Positions 15,911 through 24,594 of a stretch of 64,000 nt of DNA are shown one piece after another. Position numbers and translations under genes: made by a program. Positions within the stretch are counted from its first letter, which is position 1. The number at the start of each line of letters is the position of its first letter. The notes under the pieces were generated by a model. It was not told the DNA's origin, did no database searches, and was given only the letters and a program-made list of their open reading frames with translations. The stretch comes from Bacteroidetes bacterium UBA1947 (GTDB taxonomy: Bacteria; Bacteroidota; Bacteroidia; Chitinophagales; Chitinophagaceae). The stretch spans positions 86,162-150,161 of the forward strand of contig DDET01000047.1 in the NCBI GenBank assembly GCA_002336915.1, given 5' to 3'.

Positions 15911-18900
15911 ATGTCGGAGTACTCCCATATAGAAAAGCCCTTCCTAACTCAGCTTCACAAGCTGGGCTGGACAGTTATTGACCAAGGGGCAGGTATCCCA
16001 ACCGACCCTAACCGTAGTTTGCGTAGCAGCTTCAGGGAGGTAACACTAAAGGAAACATTTAAAAAATCGGTAAAGGCTGCTAACATCACTGAAGAGGGAA
16101 TGGAGTGGCTAACTGATTCCCAACTGAATGACATATACGAGGAGCTAATAGCTCATTCAAGAAAAAACTTATTTGAAGCCAATAAGGACGTACTGGATAG
16201 GTTGCTCAACAATACAACGAGGGTAGACAAGAATGAGCTGACGGGAGAAGAATCCCCCGCAGTGAAGATCATTAATTTCGACCAGCCTGAAAGGAATTCT
16301 TTCATTGCCATCAACCAATTCAGGATTGATACTCCCGGTATGGGTAAAGGCTTTATTATTCCTGATATTGTTCTCTTTGTGAATGGCTTACCCCTGGTAG
16401 TAATAGAGGCCAAGGATCAGAATGAGTTTACCTCCAATCCTATGCACGAGGCTATCAGGCAGTTATTACGGTACAGCAACCAGCGGGAGGGAACAAAACT
16501 TGACGGATTAAAAGAAGGAGAAGAAAGCTTGTTTTGGTACAACCAGTTTAATATTGCCAGCTATGGGGAGAAAGCCATGTATGGCACCATAACCTCAACA
16601 GAGGAGTATTATTTTGAATGGAAAGATATCTATCCTGATAAATACAAAACTTTCGAACCGCCTTTAGGAGTGGTTAGGTCTCAGGAGACACTTATACAAG
16701 GCATGCTGCCGCCGGAAACTTTACTGGATATAGTTAGGCACTTCATATTGTTTATGCCTACGGATGATGGACGGGAGGTGAAGATAGTCTGCCGCTATCA
16801 GCAATACAGGGCTGTAGGCAAAATTATTAAGAGGCTGGAAGAAGGCAAAACTCCTATGGAGCGGTCGGGTGTTGTATGGCATACCCAGGGAAGTGGTAAG
16901 AGCCTGACAATGGTTATGCTTGTTCGTAAACTACGGTCCACACCTTCCTTGCTTGATTACAAGGTGCTCATGGTCAATGACCGCAACGACCTCGAAGACC
17001 AGTTGGGAGAAACAGCAGAGCTTACCAATGAAAAGGTAGACTACGTTAATAACTCAAAGGAACTAAAGAAAAAGCTGGCCACCCCAAGCAGTAATGTTGT
17101 GATGGTTATGATACATAAATTTCTCGAACGGTCTAAGGTGGATGGTACAATGGTTGGAGAAGCTTTGAGTCAGGTAGCGGAAGCTATGCCCTTGTATAAT
17201 AATATTGGAGAAATAAATGAGTCGGAGAAAATACTGATACTTATTGATGAGGCCCACCGTACCCAGGGCAGTGATCTGGGTAATAATCTCTTCGAGGCAT
17301 TCCCTAATGCCACTAAGATAGCATTTACTGGGACCCCATTGATAGCAGAACGGCATAAAAAGAAAACTCACCAGAGGTTTGGCTCTTATATCGACAAGTA
17401 TAAACTTAAGGACGCCGTAGATGACGGGGCTACATTACAGATACTGTATGAAGGTAAGACCAGTGATGATGCGGTAAGGGATAAGAGTGATTTTGAGGAC
17501 AAGTTCGAAGACCTGGTAAAGGATCATACCCCGGAGGAAATAGCCCTCATTAAAAAGAAGTACGGCACTTATAAAGACGTGCTGGAATCGGAGCAAAGAA
17601 TAGCAGCCATAGCCAAAGACCTGGTGAACCACTATATCGATAATATACTGGCTAATGGTTTTAAGGCCCAGGTAGTTGCCAGTTCCGTCCTTGCTGCAGT
17701 CAGGTATAAAAAAGCCATCATAAAAGCAATAGCCGATAGACTGGAATTGGAGAAAGGCAAGCCTGTACCCAATGAGGATTTGATAAACCAGATAGCTTTC
17801 TTGAAGGTTGAGGCTGTTGTTTCTACCCAGGGCACCAATGAAGAAGCTATTGTAACAGAAGCAAGAAAGTCGGCCATGGCTAACAAGGCCATTGATAACT
17901 TTAAGGACAAGTTCGACTATGACAGGCCGCTCACCGGGATTGCCTTCCTTGTAGTCTGTGACATGTTGCTTACGGGCTTTGATGCCCCTATAGAGCAAAT
18001 AATGTATTTGGACCAGAAGATGAAAGAACACAACCTCTTGCAAGCCATTGCTCGCGTGAACAGGACTTACAAAAACAAAAGTCGGGGGTTTGTCGTTGAC
18101 TATGTCGGTAATACCAACAATCTTAAGCAAGCCCTTTCCATTTACAACCAGGATGACATTGCCGATGTCTTAGATTCCTTCCAAAGTATAAATTCAGAGA
18201 TACCCATCCTCGACCAGAGATATAAGAGGCTGGTACAACTTTTTAGGGATAACGGTGTGGAGCAGATAGAAGCTTATGTAAATCAAAAAATCACAGACCC
18301 GAAAGAACGGTATAAGATTCTCGAAAGCTGTATAGAACTAAGTGAAGATGTAAAGTTCCGGGCGGATTTTGACGTCTACTTTAAGAACTTTATGGAGAGT
18401 ATGGACATCATCCTTCCACTGGCTGCTGCAGAACCTTACAAAATCCCTTCTAAACAGTTTGCCCACATTTTATTTAGAACGAAGCAACGATATAAGGACA
18501 GCTCAATAAGCCTTGAAGGGGTGGGAGAAAAGATTAAAAGGCTGATAAATGAACACCTTACCAATCTTGGCATCAATCCCAAAATCCCGCCGGTAGAATT
18601 GTTCTCGGACAATTTTGAAGAAGAGGTAAGTAAGAATGAAAGCAAGAAAGCAATAGCATCTGAAATGGAGCATGCCATCAGGAAGCATATTAAGGTGAGC
18701 TTTGATGATGACCCCTCCCTGTACAAGAAACTTTATGAGAAGCTGGAAGCTATAATCAAACAACACCTTGAAGACTGGGATAAACTGGCCGAAAGCCTGA
18801 AAGGGCTCCGGGATGAATTGCTGGCCGGCAGAAAACAAACTGAAGAAGGGGTTTCAGAGGTAGAAGCACCTTTCTTCGACCTAATGATGGACCTATCTTT

Positions 18901-19162
18901 TGGTGAAGTAAAACCAGATAAGGCCACCAGGGATAAGTGTAAGAAGGTGAATGCCGAGATAATTGAAAAGCTTGAATCCAACATAGGCATAATAAGCTTC
19001 TGGGAGAAATCCCATGAGATAGAAAAGATGGGCGGGGAAATAAAGGACATCATTTACCTCAGTGATGTATCGGAACTCATAAATTCTGTGGACAGGGTAA
19101 CGACTGAAATACTGGCATTAGCTAAGAAGAGGCATAACAGAATAATCGGGAATAAGGAATGA
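15911..19162 (+). CDS. hsdR: Type I restriction endonuclease and translocase subunit HsdR
   Basis: A 1083-residue motor and nuclease subunit. The N-terminal nuclease domain has GFIIPDIVLFVNG followed by VVIEAKD (E-x-K near residue 166). The helicase motor has Walker A GSGKS near residue 327-331, the DEAH box in LIDEAHRTQGSD near 446 and the motif III AFTGTPL. The helicase C half contains DMLLTGFDAP and QAIARVNRT. A C-terminal helical region likely docks to the methyltransferase. It translocates DNA using ATP and cuts unmodified DNA. It overlaps the metallopeptidase gene by 4 bases (ATGA). Confidence 0.94.
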   Translation: MSEYSHIEKPFLTQLHKLGWTVIDQGAGIPTDPNRSLRSSFREVTLKETFKKSVKAANITEEGMEWLTDSQLNDIYEELIAHSRKNLFEANKDVLDRLLNNTTRVDKNELTGEESPAVKIINFDQPERNSFIAINQFRIDTPGMGKGFIIPDIVLFVNGLPLVVIEAKDQNEFTSNPMHEAIRQLLRYSNQREGTKLDGLKEGEESLFWYNQFNIASYGEKAMYGTITSTEEYYFEWKDIYPDKYKTFEPPLGVVRSQETLIQGMLPPETLLDIVRHFILFMPTDDGREVKIVCRYQQYRAVGKIIKRLEEGKTPMERSGVVWHTQGSGKSLTMVMLVRKLRSTPSLLDYKVLMVNDRNDLEDQLGETAELTNEKVDYVNNSKELKKKLATPSSNVVMVMIHKFLERSKVDGTMVGEALSQVAEAMPLYNNIGEINESEKILILIDEAHRTQGSDLGNNLFEAFPNATKIAFTGTPLIAERHKKKTHQRFGSYIDKYKLKDAVDDGATLQILYEGKTSDDAVRDKSDFEDKFEDLVKDHTPEEIALIKKKYGTYKDVLESEQRIAAIAKDLVNHYIDNILANGFKAQVVASSVLAAVRYKKAIIKAIADRLELEKGKPVPNEDLINQIAFLKVEAVVSTQGTNEEAIVTEARKSAMANKAIDNFKDKFDYDRPLTGIAFLVVCDMLLTGFDAPIEQIMYLDQKMKEHNLLQAIARVNRTYKNKSRGFVVDYVGNTNNLKQALSIYNQDDIADVLDSFQSINSEIPILDQRYKRLVQLFRDNGVEQIEAYVNQKITDPKERYKILESCIELSEDVKFRADFDVYFKNFMESMDIILPLAAAEPYKIPSKQFAHILFRTKQRYKDSSISLEGVGEKIKRLINEHLTNLGINPKIPPVELFSDNFEEEVSKNESKKAIASEMEHAIRKHIKVSFDDDPSLYKKLYEKLEAIIKQHLEDWDKLAESLKGLRDELLAGRKQTEEGVSEVEAPFFDLMMDLSFGEVKPDKATRDKCKKVNAEIIEKLESNIGIISFWEKSHEIEKMGGEIKDIIYLSDVSELINSVDRVTTEILALAKKRHNRIIGNKE

Positions 19163-19839
19163 CAACAAAATTACCTCCATATACGGTAAAGAAGAGTGCT
19201 CGGAAGACTTTAAGTATCTACATAGAGCGGGATGGCAGCGTGTCGGTATTGGCTCCGAACGAAAATACAGACGAGGAGATAAGGGAAATAGTTACACAAA
19301 AGAGCTACCAGATATATAAATACCTTGCTGAGCGGGAAGAGCTAATTGCTACTAAATCCTATAGGGAAATTACAAACGGGGAAAGCTTCCTCTATCTTGG
19401 CAGAAACTATAGGTTGCAGTTAGTGAAGGATCAGGATGCACCTTTAAAGCTGAAGGATGGCTACTTCTTTTTAAGGGCCGCTGATAAGACCCACGCATCG
19501 GAAATATTTAAGGAATTCTACAAAGGGAAAGCATTATCACGAATAGCAGGCCGAGTAGCTTTTTACCGGGACAAAATGAATGTTGTACCTCGTGAGATAA
19601 GGATAATGGAACTTCATAACCGCTGGGCATCATGTTCCAGAAAGGGAGACTTGAATTTCCATTGGAAATGTATGATGGCCCCGCTCACAATACTTGATTA
19701 TATTGTAGTACACGAAATGGCCCATCTGAAACACGAAACCCATAACGAGGCTTTCTGGAATGAGGTTGACAAGATTATTCCAGATTACAGGGAGAGGAAA
19801 TCGTGGTTGAGGTTCAACGGAGCCGGAATGGACTTGTAA
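19159..19839 (+). CDS. YgjP-type (M48 / SprT-like) zinc metallopeptidase
   Basis: A 226-residue protein whose C-terminal half carries HEMAH (His185, Glu186, His189) in VVHEMAHLKHETHNEAFW, the zinc site of the YgjP/DUF45 family. The segment NRWASCSRKGDLNFHWKCM precedes it, as in that family. Genes of this kind are repeatedly found next to hsdR, and here the 4-base overlap makes translation coupled. Its role in type I systems is not established; proteolytic control of the restriction complex is a guess. Length is normal. Confidence 0.85.
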   Translation: MTTKLPPYTVKKSARKTLSIYIERDGSVSVLAPNENTDEEIREIVTQKSYQIYKYLAEREELIATKSYREITNGESFLYLGRNYRLQLVKDQDAPLKLKDGYFFLRAADKTHASEIFKEFYKGKALSRIAGRVAFYRDKMNVVPREIRIMELHNRWASCSRKGDLNFHWKCMMAPLTILDYIVVHEMAHLKHETHNEAFWNEVDKIIPDYRERKSWLRFNGAGMDL

Positions 19840-19855
19840 AATCGGCCGTCCGAAA

Positions 19856-20446
19856 ATGTTGCAAAAGGATATGACTGATTGGGAAAAGATACTTGATGAC
19901 CAACTGGAAATAATAAGGTCAGCCGCAAATAACGTCGACCAATCCTATCTGAAAGTACCAACTTCTCTTTATCCGGAGGGCATTGTACGCGAAAGAGTTT
20001 TCTGCTATGAGTTTTATTACCAGTTAAGAAAATTACAGCCGGCTGAACCTGTATTGACAATTCACGGAGAGATTGACAGTCGAGGAAATTCTGTATTTGA
20101 TCTTGACGACCAGAAGAACCCAGACTTTGTTTTTTATTCCCCAGGTCATACTGCCAAGAATACGATTGTCATGGAGGTAAAAGGGAAACTCTCCCATAAA
20201 GGTGGAGTTATTAAGGATTTTGAGACCCTATTAAACTGGGTGCATAAAGGTTGGTATGAATTTGGCCTTTTCTTACTATATAATCACTCGCTTGAAGATT
20301 TTATAACTATTATGGGGAAGGATTTAGCAAGGTATGATATGGAGCCATTTAAAACCCATATATTCATAATCACTTTACCTGCGGCCTATCGAGCTGAATC
20401 CATGACAACTTTAGATGCCTTACTTGATCGGTACTTCTCGGGGTAA
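19856..20446 (+). CDS. PD-(D/E)XK-like hypothetical protein, end of hsd operon
   Basis: A 196-residue soluble protein. The block NPDFVFYSPG followed by NTIVMEVKGKL, about residues 85-110, fits the PD-(D/E)XK core: Asp, then E-x-K. The N-terminal VRERVFCYEFYYQLRK helix is typical of small nuclease-like proteins in restriction loci. It sits 16 bases after the metallopeptidase gene and is the last plus-strand gene before the strand switch. It may be a nuclease or a structural relative; substrate unknown. A second Met 5 codons in is an alternative start. Confidence 0.55.
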   Translation: MLQKDMTDWEKILDDQLEIIRSAANNVDQSYLKVPTSLYPEGIVRERVFCYEFYYQLRKLQPAEPVLTIHGEIDSRGNSVFDLDDQKNPDFVFYSPGHTAKNTIVMEVKGKLSHKGGVIKDFETLLNWVHKGWYEFGLFLLYNHSLEDFITIMGKDLARYDMEPFKTHIFIITLPAAYRAESMTTLDALLDRYFSG

Positions 20447-20540
20447 TACTGTCCTCACCTTGCCTGCTTAGTAATAAATTATTAAGTGACTAAGTGTATT
20501 TCTAAGCCTTTAGGGTACATAAAGACAGACGTAACATCTA

Positions 20541-20567
20541 AAGAAAAAGGCTACCAATTAGGTAGCC
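20541..20567 (-). terminator. Terminator for the YodC-like gene
   Basis: Read on the minus strand, GGCTACC pairs with GGTAGCC around TAATT and is followed by TTTTTCTTT. It lies 36 bases past the stop of the minus-strand gene at 20603. Confidence 0.65.
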
Positions 20568-20602
20568 AGTCAAGTTATTTTGCACTATGTGTGGAAGCGT
20601 AA

Positions 20603-20809
20603 CTATTCCGTTAGTCCATCTTCCTGGAAGACTTCTTCATTTAGTTGATCACCTACAAACCATTGGCAACGATAGTTCCCCTCAAAATCATCGGTAAACC
20701 CTCTTCCATTTGCCGTCATGTTTCTTTTTTTGACGAGTCCCGAAATAGTCATTTCAGGACCGCCCGATTTCAACTTTACTACTTGTCCAAGTTTAAACTT
20801 TGGTTCCAT
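20603..20809 (-). CDS. YodC-like DUF2158 small protein
   Basis: A 68-residue protein with the pattern FKLGQVVKLKSGGPEMTI, then a YRCQWFVG strand and a terminal FQEDGL, matching the YodC/DUF2158 family of small SH3-like beta proteins. Family function is not known. It stands alone on the minus strand between the hsd operon and the right-end module. The ATG at 20809 places the conserved start FKLGQVV at residue 4, as usual. Confidence 0.8.
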   Translation of the reverse strand: MEPKFKLGQVVKLKSGGPEMTISGLVKKRNMTANGRGFTDDFEGNYRCQWFVGDQLNEEVFQEDGLTE

Positions 20810-20986
20810 ATAAATTGCATTAAACTATATGCAATATACTGACTTTTCCTACCATCTGGCCATATGATAAAATTTTCCCCACCAAATTTTTACGCCCGCA
20901 TTCGACAGTCTAACTACTGCCCCGTTAAACCACCCCTACCTCTTCATTGGAGGGGAATGACCCCCTGCCTTAAAATCATAAAAATT

Positions 20987-21280
20987 ATGGTACTGGAAAT
21001 CACAGAGAAGGGCATGAACACAGCCCAGGCTAAGACCACTGACGGGAAAGTGGTAAACTTCACTAAAACTAACAGTTCCTGGTACGACTGGAATGTTGGT
21101 TCTAAAAAAGTAGGTGATAAGTTCGATGTCCCGGACTCGGCTATAAAGCTGAGTGACAAGGGCAGAGCCTTTATAGAAAGGCTGAATGCTGAAAAGTATC
21201 TGCAAGCCCTGGACATCGAGGGGAAGCACCTGCAGATGGACCTGATGAAAAGAAGGATAGAAAGAGAGAGTGTGCTTTAA
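20987..21280 (+). CDS. Hypothetical protein, 97 aa, first gene of the right-end module
   Basis: A small basic protein (MVLEITEKGMNTAQAKT onward) of unknown function. An N-terminal beta part with DGKVVNFTKTNSSWYDW is followed by a helical tail. I use ATG 20987; the frame continues upstream but that part (proline- and arginine-rich) looks untranslated. Its stop codon lies inside the terminator hairpin at 21265-21296. The frequent company of RecA-like ATPase and DUF3871 genes suggests a nucleic-acid role in element maintenance, but nothing in the sequence proves this. Confidence 0.5.
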   Translation: MVLEITEKGMNTAQAKTTDGKVVNFTKTNSSWYDWNVGSKKVGDKFDVPDSAIKLSDKGRAFIERLNAEKYLQALDIEGKHLQMDLMKRRIERESVL

Positions 21281-21296
21281 GCACCTCTCTTTTTTT
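21265..21296 (+). terminator. Terminator overlapping the stop of the 97-aa gene
   Basis: AGAGAG and GTGC pair with GCAC and CTCTCT around a TTTAA loop that contains the stop codon, with one bulged T, and the stem runs into seven T. The gene end is folded into its own terminator. Confidence 0.7.
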
Positions 21297-21354
21297 GTAA
21301 GGCTTTTCGGTAAACCTTAAATATTTATTTACTAAACCTTCAAAGTTTACGTTT

Positions 21355-22233
21355 ATGGAACTTCAAACAGCCAGTCGTAAGAAAGTAAAGATCAAGATGG
21401 CTCTGCAAGGCCCAAGTGGTTCAGGGAAGACTAAGAGTGCCCTGCTGATAGCATACGGCCTATGTGGCAGTTGGTCAAAAATAGCGGTCATAGATAGTGA
21501 AAACCGCAGTGCCGACCTATATGCTGATCTGGGAGACTATCAAGTATTACCGCTACAAGCTCCGTTCACGCCCGAGCGGTATGTACAGGCTATGAATGTC
21601 TGCCTTAAAGCAGGTATTCAGGTAATTATCCTGGACAGTGTCTCACATGAGTGGGAGGGTGTTGGCGGCATACTCGAAACTCATTCAGCAATGCTGGGCA
21701 ATTCGTTTACTAACTGGGCAAAGCTAACACCCAGGCATAATGCATTCGTTCAGGCTATACTACAGGCCGATGCTCATGTAATTGGTACAATTAGGGCCAA
21801 GCAGGAATATGTATTGTCTGAGAAAAATGGTAAGCAAGTTCCTGAAAAGGTTGGGCTAAAAGGCATAACAAGAGATGGGATGGACTATGAATTCACCCTG
21901 GTTTTCGACCTTGACATCACTTTAAAGGCCAAAGCCTCTAAGGACAGAACGCAGCTATTTTTTGGCAAGCCAGAATTTATACCTTCTGTTGATACCGGAG
22001 CTCAGGTTCTTAAATGGTGCAGCCAGGGAACCGATACCTACAAGGAGATAACCCCCGAGGAGATCATTGGCAAAATCAGGGCATGTAATTCGACCGAGGA
22101 ACTTTTGTCCCTCTATAATACGTACCCACTACTACAGGAGTCGTTCTCTTTGGATTTCACTACAAGAAGAAAGGAAATTGACAATCAACAACATTCAACT
22201 CAACCAAACTTTTCAACAAATGGAACTCATTGA
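21355..22233 (+). CDS. RecA-like / AAA_24-type ATPase of the mobile element
   Basis: A 292-residue P-loop ATPase. Walker A is GPSGSGKT at about residues 20-27, a Walker B-like strand is VIILDSVSHEWEG near 87-98, and RAKQEYVLSEKNGK matches the loop seen in phage RecA-like (Sak4/AAA_24-type) recombination ATPases. The last 60 residues are a helical tail. Such ATPases pair with DUF3871 proteins in Bacteroidetes integrative elements, and here the two genes overlap by 14 bases. A role in element recombination or replication is inferred from family and context. Confidence 0.72.
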   Translation: MELQTASRKKVKIKMALQGPSGSGKTKSALLIAYGLCGSWSKIAVIDSENRSADLYADLGDYQVLPLQAPFTPERYVQAMNVCLKAGIQVIILDSVSHEWEGVGGILETHSAMLGNSFTNWAKLTPRHNAFVQAILQADAHVIGTIRAKQEYVLSEKNGKQVPEKVGLKGITRDGMDYEFTLVFDLDITLKAKASKDRTQLFFGKPEFIPSVDTGAQVLKWCSQGTDTYKEITPEEIIGKIRACNSTEELLSLYNTYPLLQESFSLDFTTRRKEIDNQQHSTQPNFSTNGTH

Positions 22234-23221
22234 AACCAATCAGGATATCAAAACTGTAGGAGAAGCCTTGCCTGCAATAATGGATGACATCGAGGTAATC
22301 TCACCCGCCAGTCCCTTCATAGAGGCTAATACCGTTTCCGGTTCTTTGTCAGAAATAAAGCAGGGACATATTATCCCTGTTTTCATAAAAGACAATGAGC
22401 CCGTCATTTCTCATTCGGAATTTATTGAAACCACCCTTAGCGTGGCCATGGAGGTATTTTCGGGAGAAGGAGTTCTGAAGCCAAATATCCGGTTATCCCA
22501 TCCTATCAAAGGTCGCATACCGGAAGCCAAGCTAAAACCAGCCAATATGCTGCTGGAACATGAGAAGACCATTTATTATGAAAGGATGGCCTTTATCATT
22601 GAAATACCTACTATTTATACGGACATAGGAGGCAACCGGCTTACATTGTCAGTTGGTGGGGTAAAGGCTTATAACCTGGATAACCTCTGTAACAAGTCAG
22701 GAGCAGACCAACATTTTAAGATCTTCATTGGCTTTAAGAATACCGTCTGTACAAACCTGTGCGTTGCTACCGATGGCTACCAGGCCAATTTAAGGGTAAA
22801 GAATCTTGATATGCTTCGAAGTTCTGTCAAGGTACTATTACAGGATTTTGATGCTGTGGAATTATCCCGGCAGTTCCGTGAGTTTAACAACCACCAGCTC
22901 ACCGAGCAGCAGTTCGCACAGCTTATTGGCCGATGCCGTATGTACAGGTTTCTTCCTGATGTAGATAAACAGAACATACCCGAACTGATGTTTGGAGAAG
23001 GCCAATTGAATGCTGTCTGTAATGATTATTACAAGGACAAAGCCTTTAGCAGGAGCGAAGATGGCAGCTTAAATCTCTGGAACCTTTTTAACCTGTTCAC
23101 CGGCGCCAATAAAAGCAGCTACATAGACTCCTTCCTTGACCGGAGTGTCAATGCCTACCAGCTAATTAATACTATTAAAGCAGGGCTGCGGAGCAATGGC
23201 ACCTGTTGGTATTTATACTAA
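22220..23221 (+). CDS. DUF3871 family protein
   Basis: A 333-residue protein matching the Bacteroidetes mobile-element family DUF3871. Characteristic blocks are ANMLLEHEKTIYYERMAF, NRLTLSVGGVKAYN, FKIFIGFKNTVCTNLC and, near the end, NLFTGANKSSYIDSFLDR. No enzymatic motif is clear; the conserved Cys pair in the middle could be structural. I choose ATG 22220 (MELIETN), which overlaps the ATPase gene; an upstream frame exists but would be antisensical inside that gene. It is probably part of the DNA-maintenance set with the ATPase. Confidence 0.8.
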   Translation: MELIETNQDIKTVGEALPAIMDDIEVISPASPFIEANTVSGSLSEIKQGHIIPVFIKDNEPVISHSEFIETTLSVAMEVFSGEGVLKPNIRLSHPIKGRIPEAKLKPANMLLEHEKTIYYERMAFIIEIPTIYTDIGGNRLTLSVGGVKAYNLDNLCNKSGADQHFKIFIGFKNTVCTNLCVATDGYQANLRVKNLDMLRSSVKVLLQDFDAVELSRQFREFNNHQLTEQQFAQLIGRCRMYRFLPDVDKQNIPELMFGEGQLNAVCNDYYKDKAFSRSEDGSLNLWNLFNLFTGANKSSYIDSFLDRSVNAYQLINTIKAGLRSNGTCWYLY

Positions 23222-23232
23222 CCTTTTCTTCT

Positions 23233-23484
23233 ATGGGTGAAATATCCTTAAAGTTCTGTGATTCAAACAGCATACTCATCATTAATGTGAATGGTAAGAT
23301 AGGACACCTGTACACGCCATTTAGTGTACGGTGCATTGAGGATGTAGGTATAATTAAGCTGGGGTCTATTGTTCAGGTTGAGGAGGTAGCTCAAGGAAAC
23401 AGGGATGAGCTTATCTATTTTATAAAGGATGGAGCATACTTCCATAAGCATTTCCACATTGTCATCACGCTCCCACCACAGTAG
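23233..23484 (+). CDS. Hypothetical protein, 83 aa, after DUF3871
   Basis: A small protein starting MGEISLKFCDSNSILI that is mainly beta by pattern (ILIINVNGKIGHLYTPFSV, IYFIKDGAYFHKHFH). No known family. It begins 11 bases after the DUF3871 stop, so it is likely in the same transcript. Codon pattern is plausible for a gene but evidence is limited to position and length. Confidence 0.45.
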   Translation: MGEISLKFCDSNSILIINVNGKIGHLYTPFSVRCIEDVGIIKLGSIVQVEEVAQGNRDELIYFIKDGAYFHKHFHIVITLPPQ

Positions 23485-23633
23485 TTTAATGCTATCACGA
23501 TAGAGTTCTGCTGTATTTTGTTTCCCTGGACACGGTTGCCTGCCGGTTCAGGATTTCTTTTGAGACGGTATATCTCTATTTAATCTCAAATGCCCCTGAA
23601 AACGAAACTGTACAGGCATAAAAGCAAACCTTT

Positions 23634-23777
23634 ATGAGGACTTCGCACGATAGCAGTCCTTTGGAATTACTTTGGTTTTGGCTATCAGTCCTGATCTTCT
23701 GGTTGATCGGCAAGTTCGTACAATGGGTTTCCTGTATGATAAAGTTCTATAAACGTAAAAACAGGCCCCATGGATGA
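23634..23777 (+). CDS. Small single-pass membrane protein, 47 aa
   Basis: The reading frame from ATG 23634 gives 47 residues with one hydrophobic helix (LLWFWLSVLIFWLIGKFVQW, about residues 12-31) followed by a strongly basic tail (KFYKRKNRPHG), so a C-terminus on the inside is expected. Its stop overlaps the ATG of the next gene at 23770 by 8 bases, which supports real translation. Function unknown; small holin-like or membrane-anchor roles are possible. Confidence 0.55.
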   Translation: MRTSHDSSPLELLWFWLSVLIFWLIGKFVQWVSCMIKFYKRKNRPHG

Positions 23778-24015
23778 ATTAGAAAAGCTGTATTTGCAGG
23801 AGCTAACAGAGTTGAGTGTTCAGGCTGACCAGCATGAAGACACTTTACTGCTCTTGATTGCGCTGAACGAGAACCAGCCCTTTGCCCCTGAAGAACTCCT
23901 GTATAGGATAAATGACTTATTCAGTCGGTATGGCAAAACAAGATGGACAACACAAGACCTGGCTATTTCGCAAGGATTGCTAATGGAAAGAGGAATGATA
24001 GAGCCTGACGGATAG
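23770..24015 (+). CDS. Hypothetical acidic protein, 81 aa
   Basis: An acidic, helical 81-residue protein (MDELEKLYLQELTELSVQ onward) coupled by overlap to the 47-residue membrane protein. The C-terminal part (RYGKTRWTTQDLAISQGLLM) has a winged-helix feel but is too short to assign. It ends 15 bases before the convergent XRE gene. No family recognised. Confidence 0.5.
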   Translation: MDELEKLYLQELTELSVQADQHEDTLLLLIALNENQPFAPEELLYRINDLFSRYGKTRWTTQDLAISQGLLMERGMIEPDG

Positions 24016-24030
24016 TTGGGTTCTATTTCC

Positions 24031-24249
24031 TCATTTTATATCCATGAGTTCAGACAGTGTTACCCCTAAAGCTTTGGCTACTTTATTCAAAGTGGATGCC
24101 CTTGGGTCAATATTGCCCGATTCGAGCCTCGACATATTTGACTTCTCATAGTCAAGCTCAGCGGCTAATTCCTGCTGAGTAAGGCCTTTCTGTTGCCGGA
24201 TCTCCTTAATCCGGACACCAATCTTTTTTAACAAGACCTTTTCCCTCAT
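24031..24249 (-). CDS. XRE-family transcriptional repressor
   Basis: A 72-residue Cro/C1-type HTH protein: the helix-turn-helix is QQKGLTQQELAAELDYEKS, with the family-typical SRLESGN and LNKVAKALGVTLSEL after it. It consists of the DNA-binding domain alone. Two near-identical palindromes, GTTATC-N6-GATAAC, lie 3 and 48 bases upstream of its start, so it probably represses itself and the divergent membrane/exported gene pair. It may set the switch between a quiet and an active island state. Confidence 0.88.
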   Translation of the reverse strand: MREKVLLKKIGVRIKEIRQQKGLTQQELAAELDYEKSNMSRLESGNIDPRASTLNKVAKALGVTLSELMDIK

Positions 24250-24251
24250 CA

Positions 24252-24269
24252 GTTATCAGAATAGATAAC
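24252..24269. promoter_or_regulatory. Operator O1 for the XRE repressor
   Basis: GTTATC-AGAATA-GATAAC is a perfect 6-bp inverted repeat with a 6-base spacer. It begins 3 bases upstream of the XRE start codon, a position suited to self-repression. Confidence 0.65.
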
Positions 24270-24287
24270 CAAGTTTCAGGAAATTAA

Positions 24288-24316
24288 TATTTTTGTGGTT
24301 ATCGAATATGATAACC
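24288..24316 (+). promoter_or_regulatory. Rightward promoter -7 box with operator O2
   Basis: TATTTTTG at 24288-24295 matches TAnnTTTG for a rightward promoter. Directly after it, at 24297-24316, GGTTATC-GAATAT-GATAACC is a 7-bp inverted repeat with the same half-sites as O1, covering the expected transcription start. Repressor bound here would block the promoter. Confidence 0.65.
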
Positions 24317-24369
24317 TCGTTGAATACACTGAAAGCATTTCAAAGACGGAAATCCTTAAAACTGATTTT

Positions 24370-24594
24370 ATGAAAGAACTTTTTAAGAACAAGAAATTTC
24401 TGGCAGTATTTGCTGCTTGGTCATTGCTTCATACTTTCCTGTTATTAGGTCATTCTGACTCGGAGCCTAAAGCAGACTTCTGGCCCTTTGGCAGTACTGA
24501 CATTAGGGTATATGACATATCAGAGTGGATAGTTTACATAGCCGGACCGTTAGTGATCCTTTTCCTAATCAAATCATTTACAAATGACAAATAA
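24370..24594 (+). CDS. Two-helix membrane protein under XRE control
   Basis: A 74-residue protein with two hydrophobic segments (FLAVFAAWSLLHTFLLLG and WIVYIAGPLVILFLIKSF) joined by an acidic loop. ATG 24370 is used; a GTG in the operator region would start translation inside the promoter. It overlaps the next gene by 11 bases. With that gene it forms the unit controlled by the XRE repressor. Function unknown; a membrane effector or sensor are both possible. Confidence 0.55.
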   Translation: MKELFKNKKFLAVFAAWSLLHTFLLLGHSDSEPKADFWPFGSTDIRVYDISEWIVYIAGPLVILFLIKSFTNDK

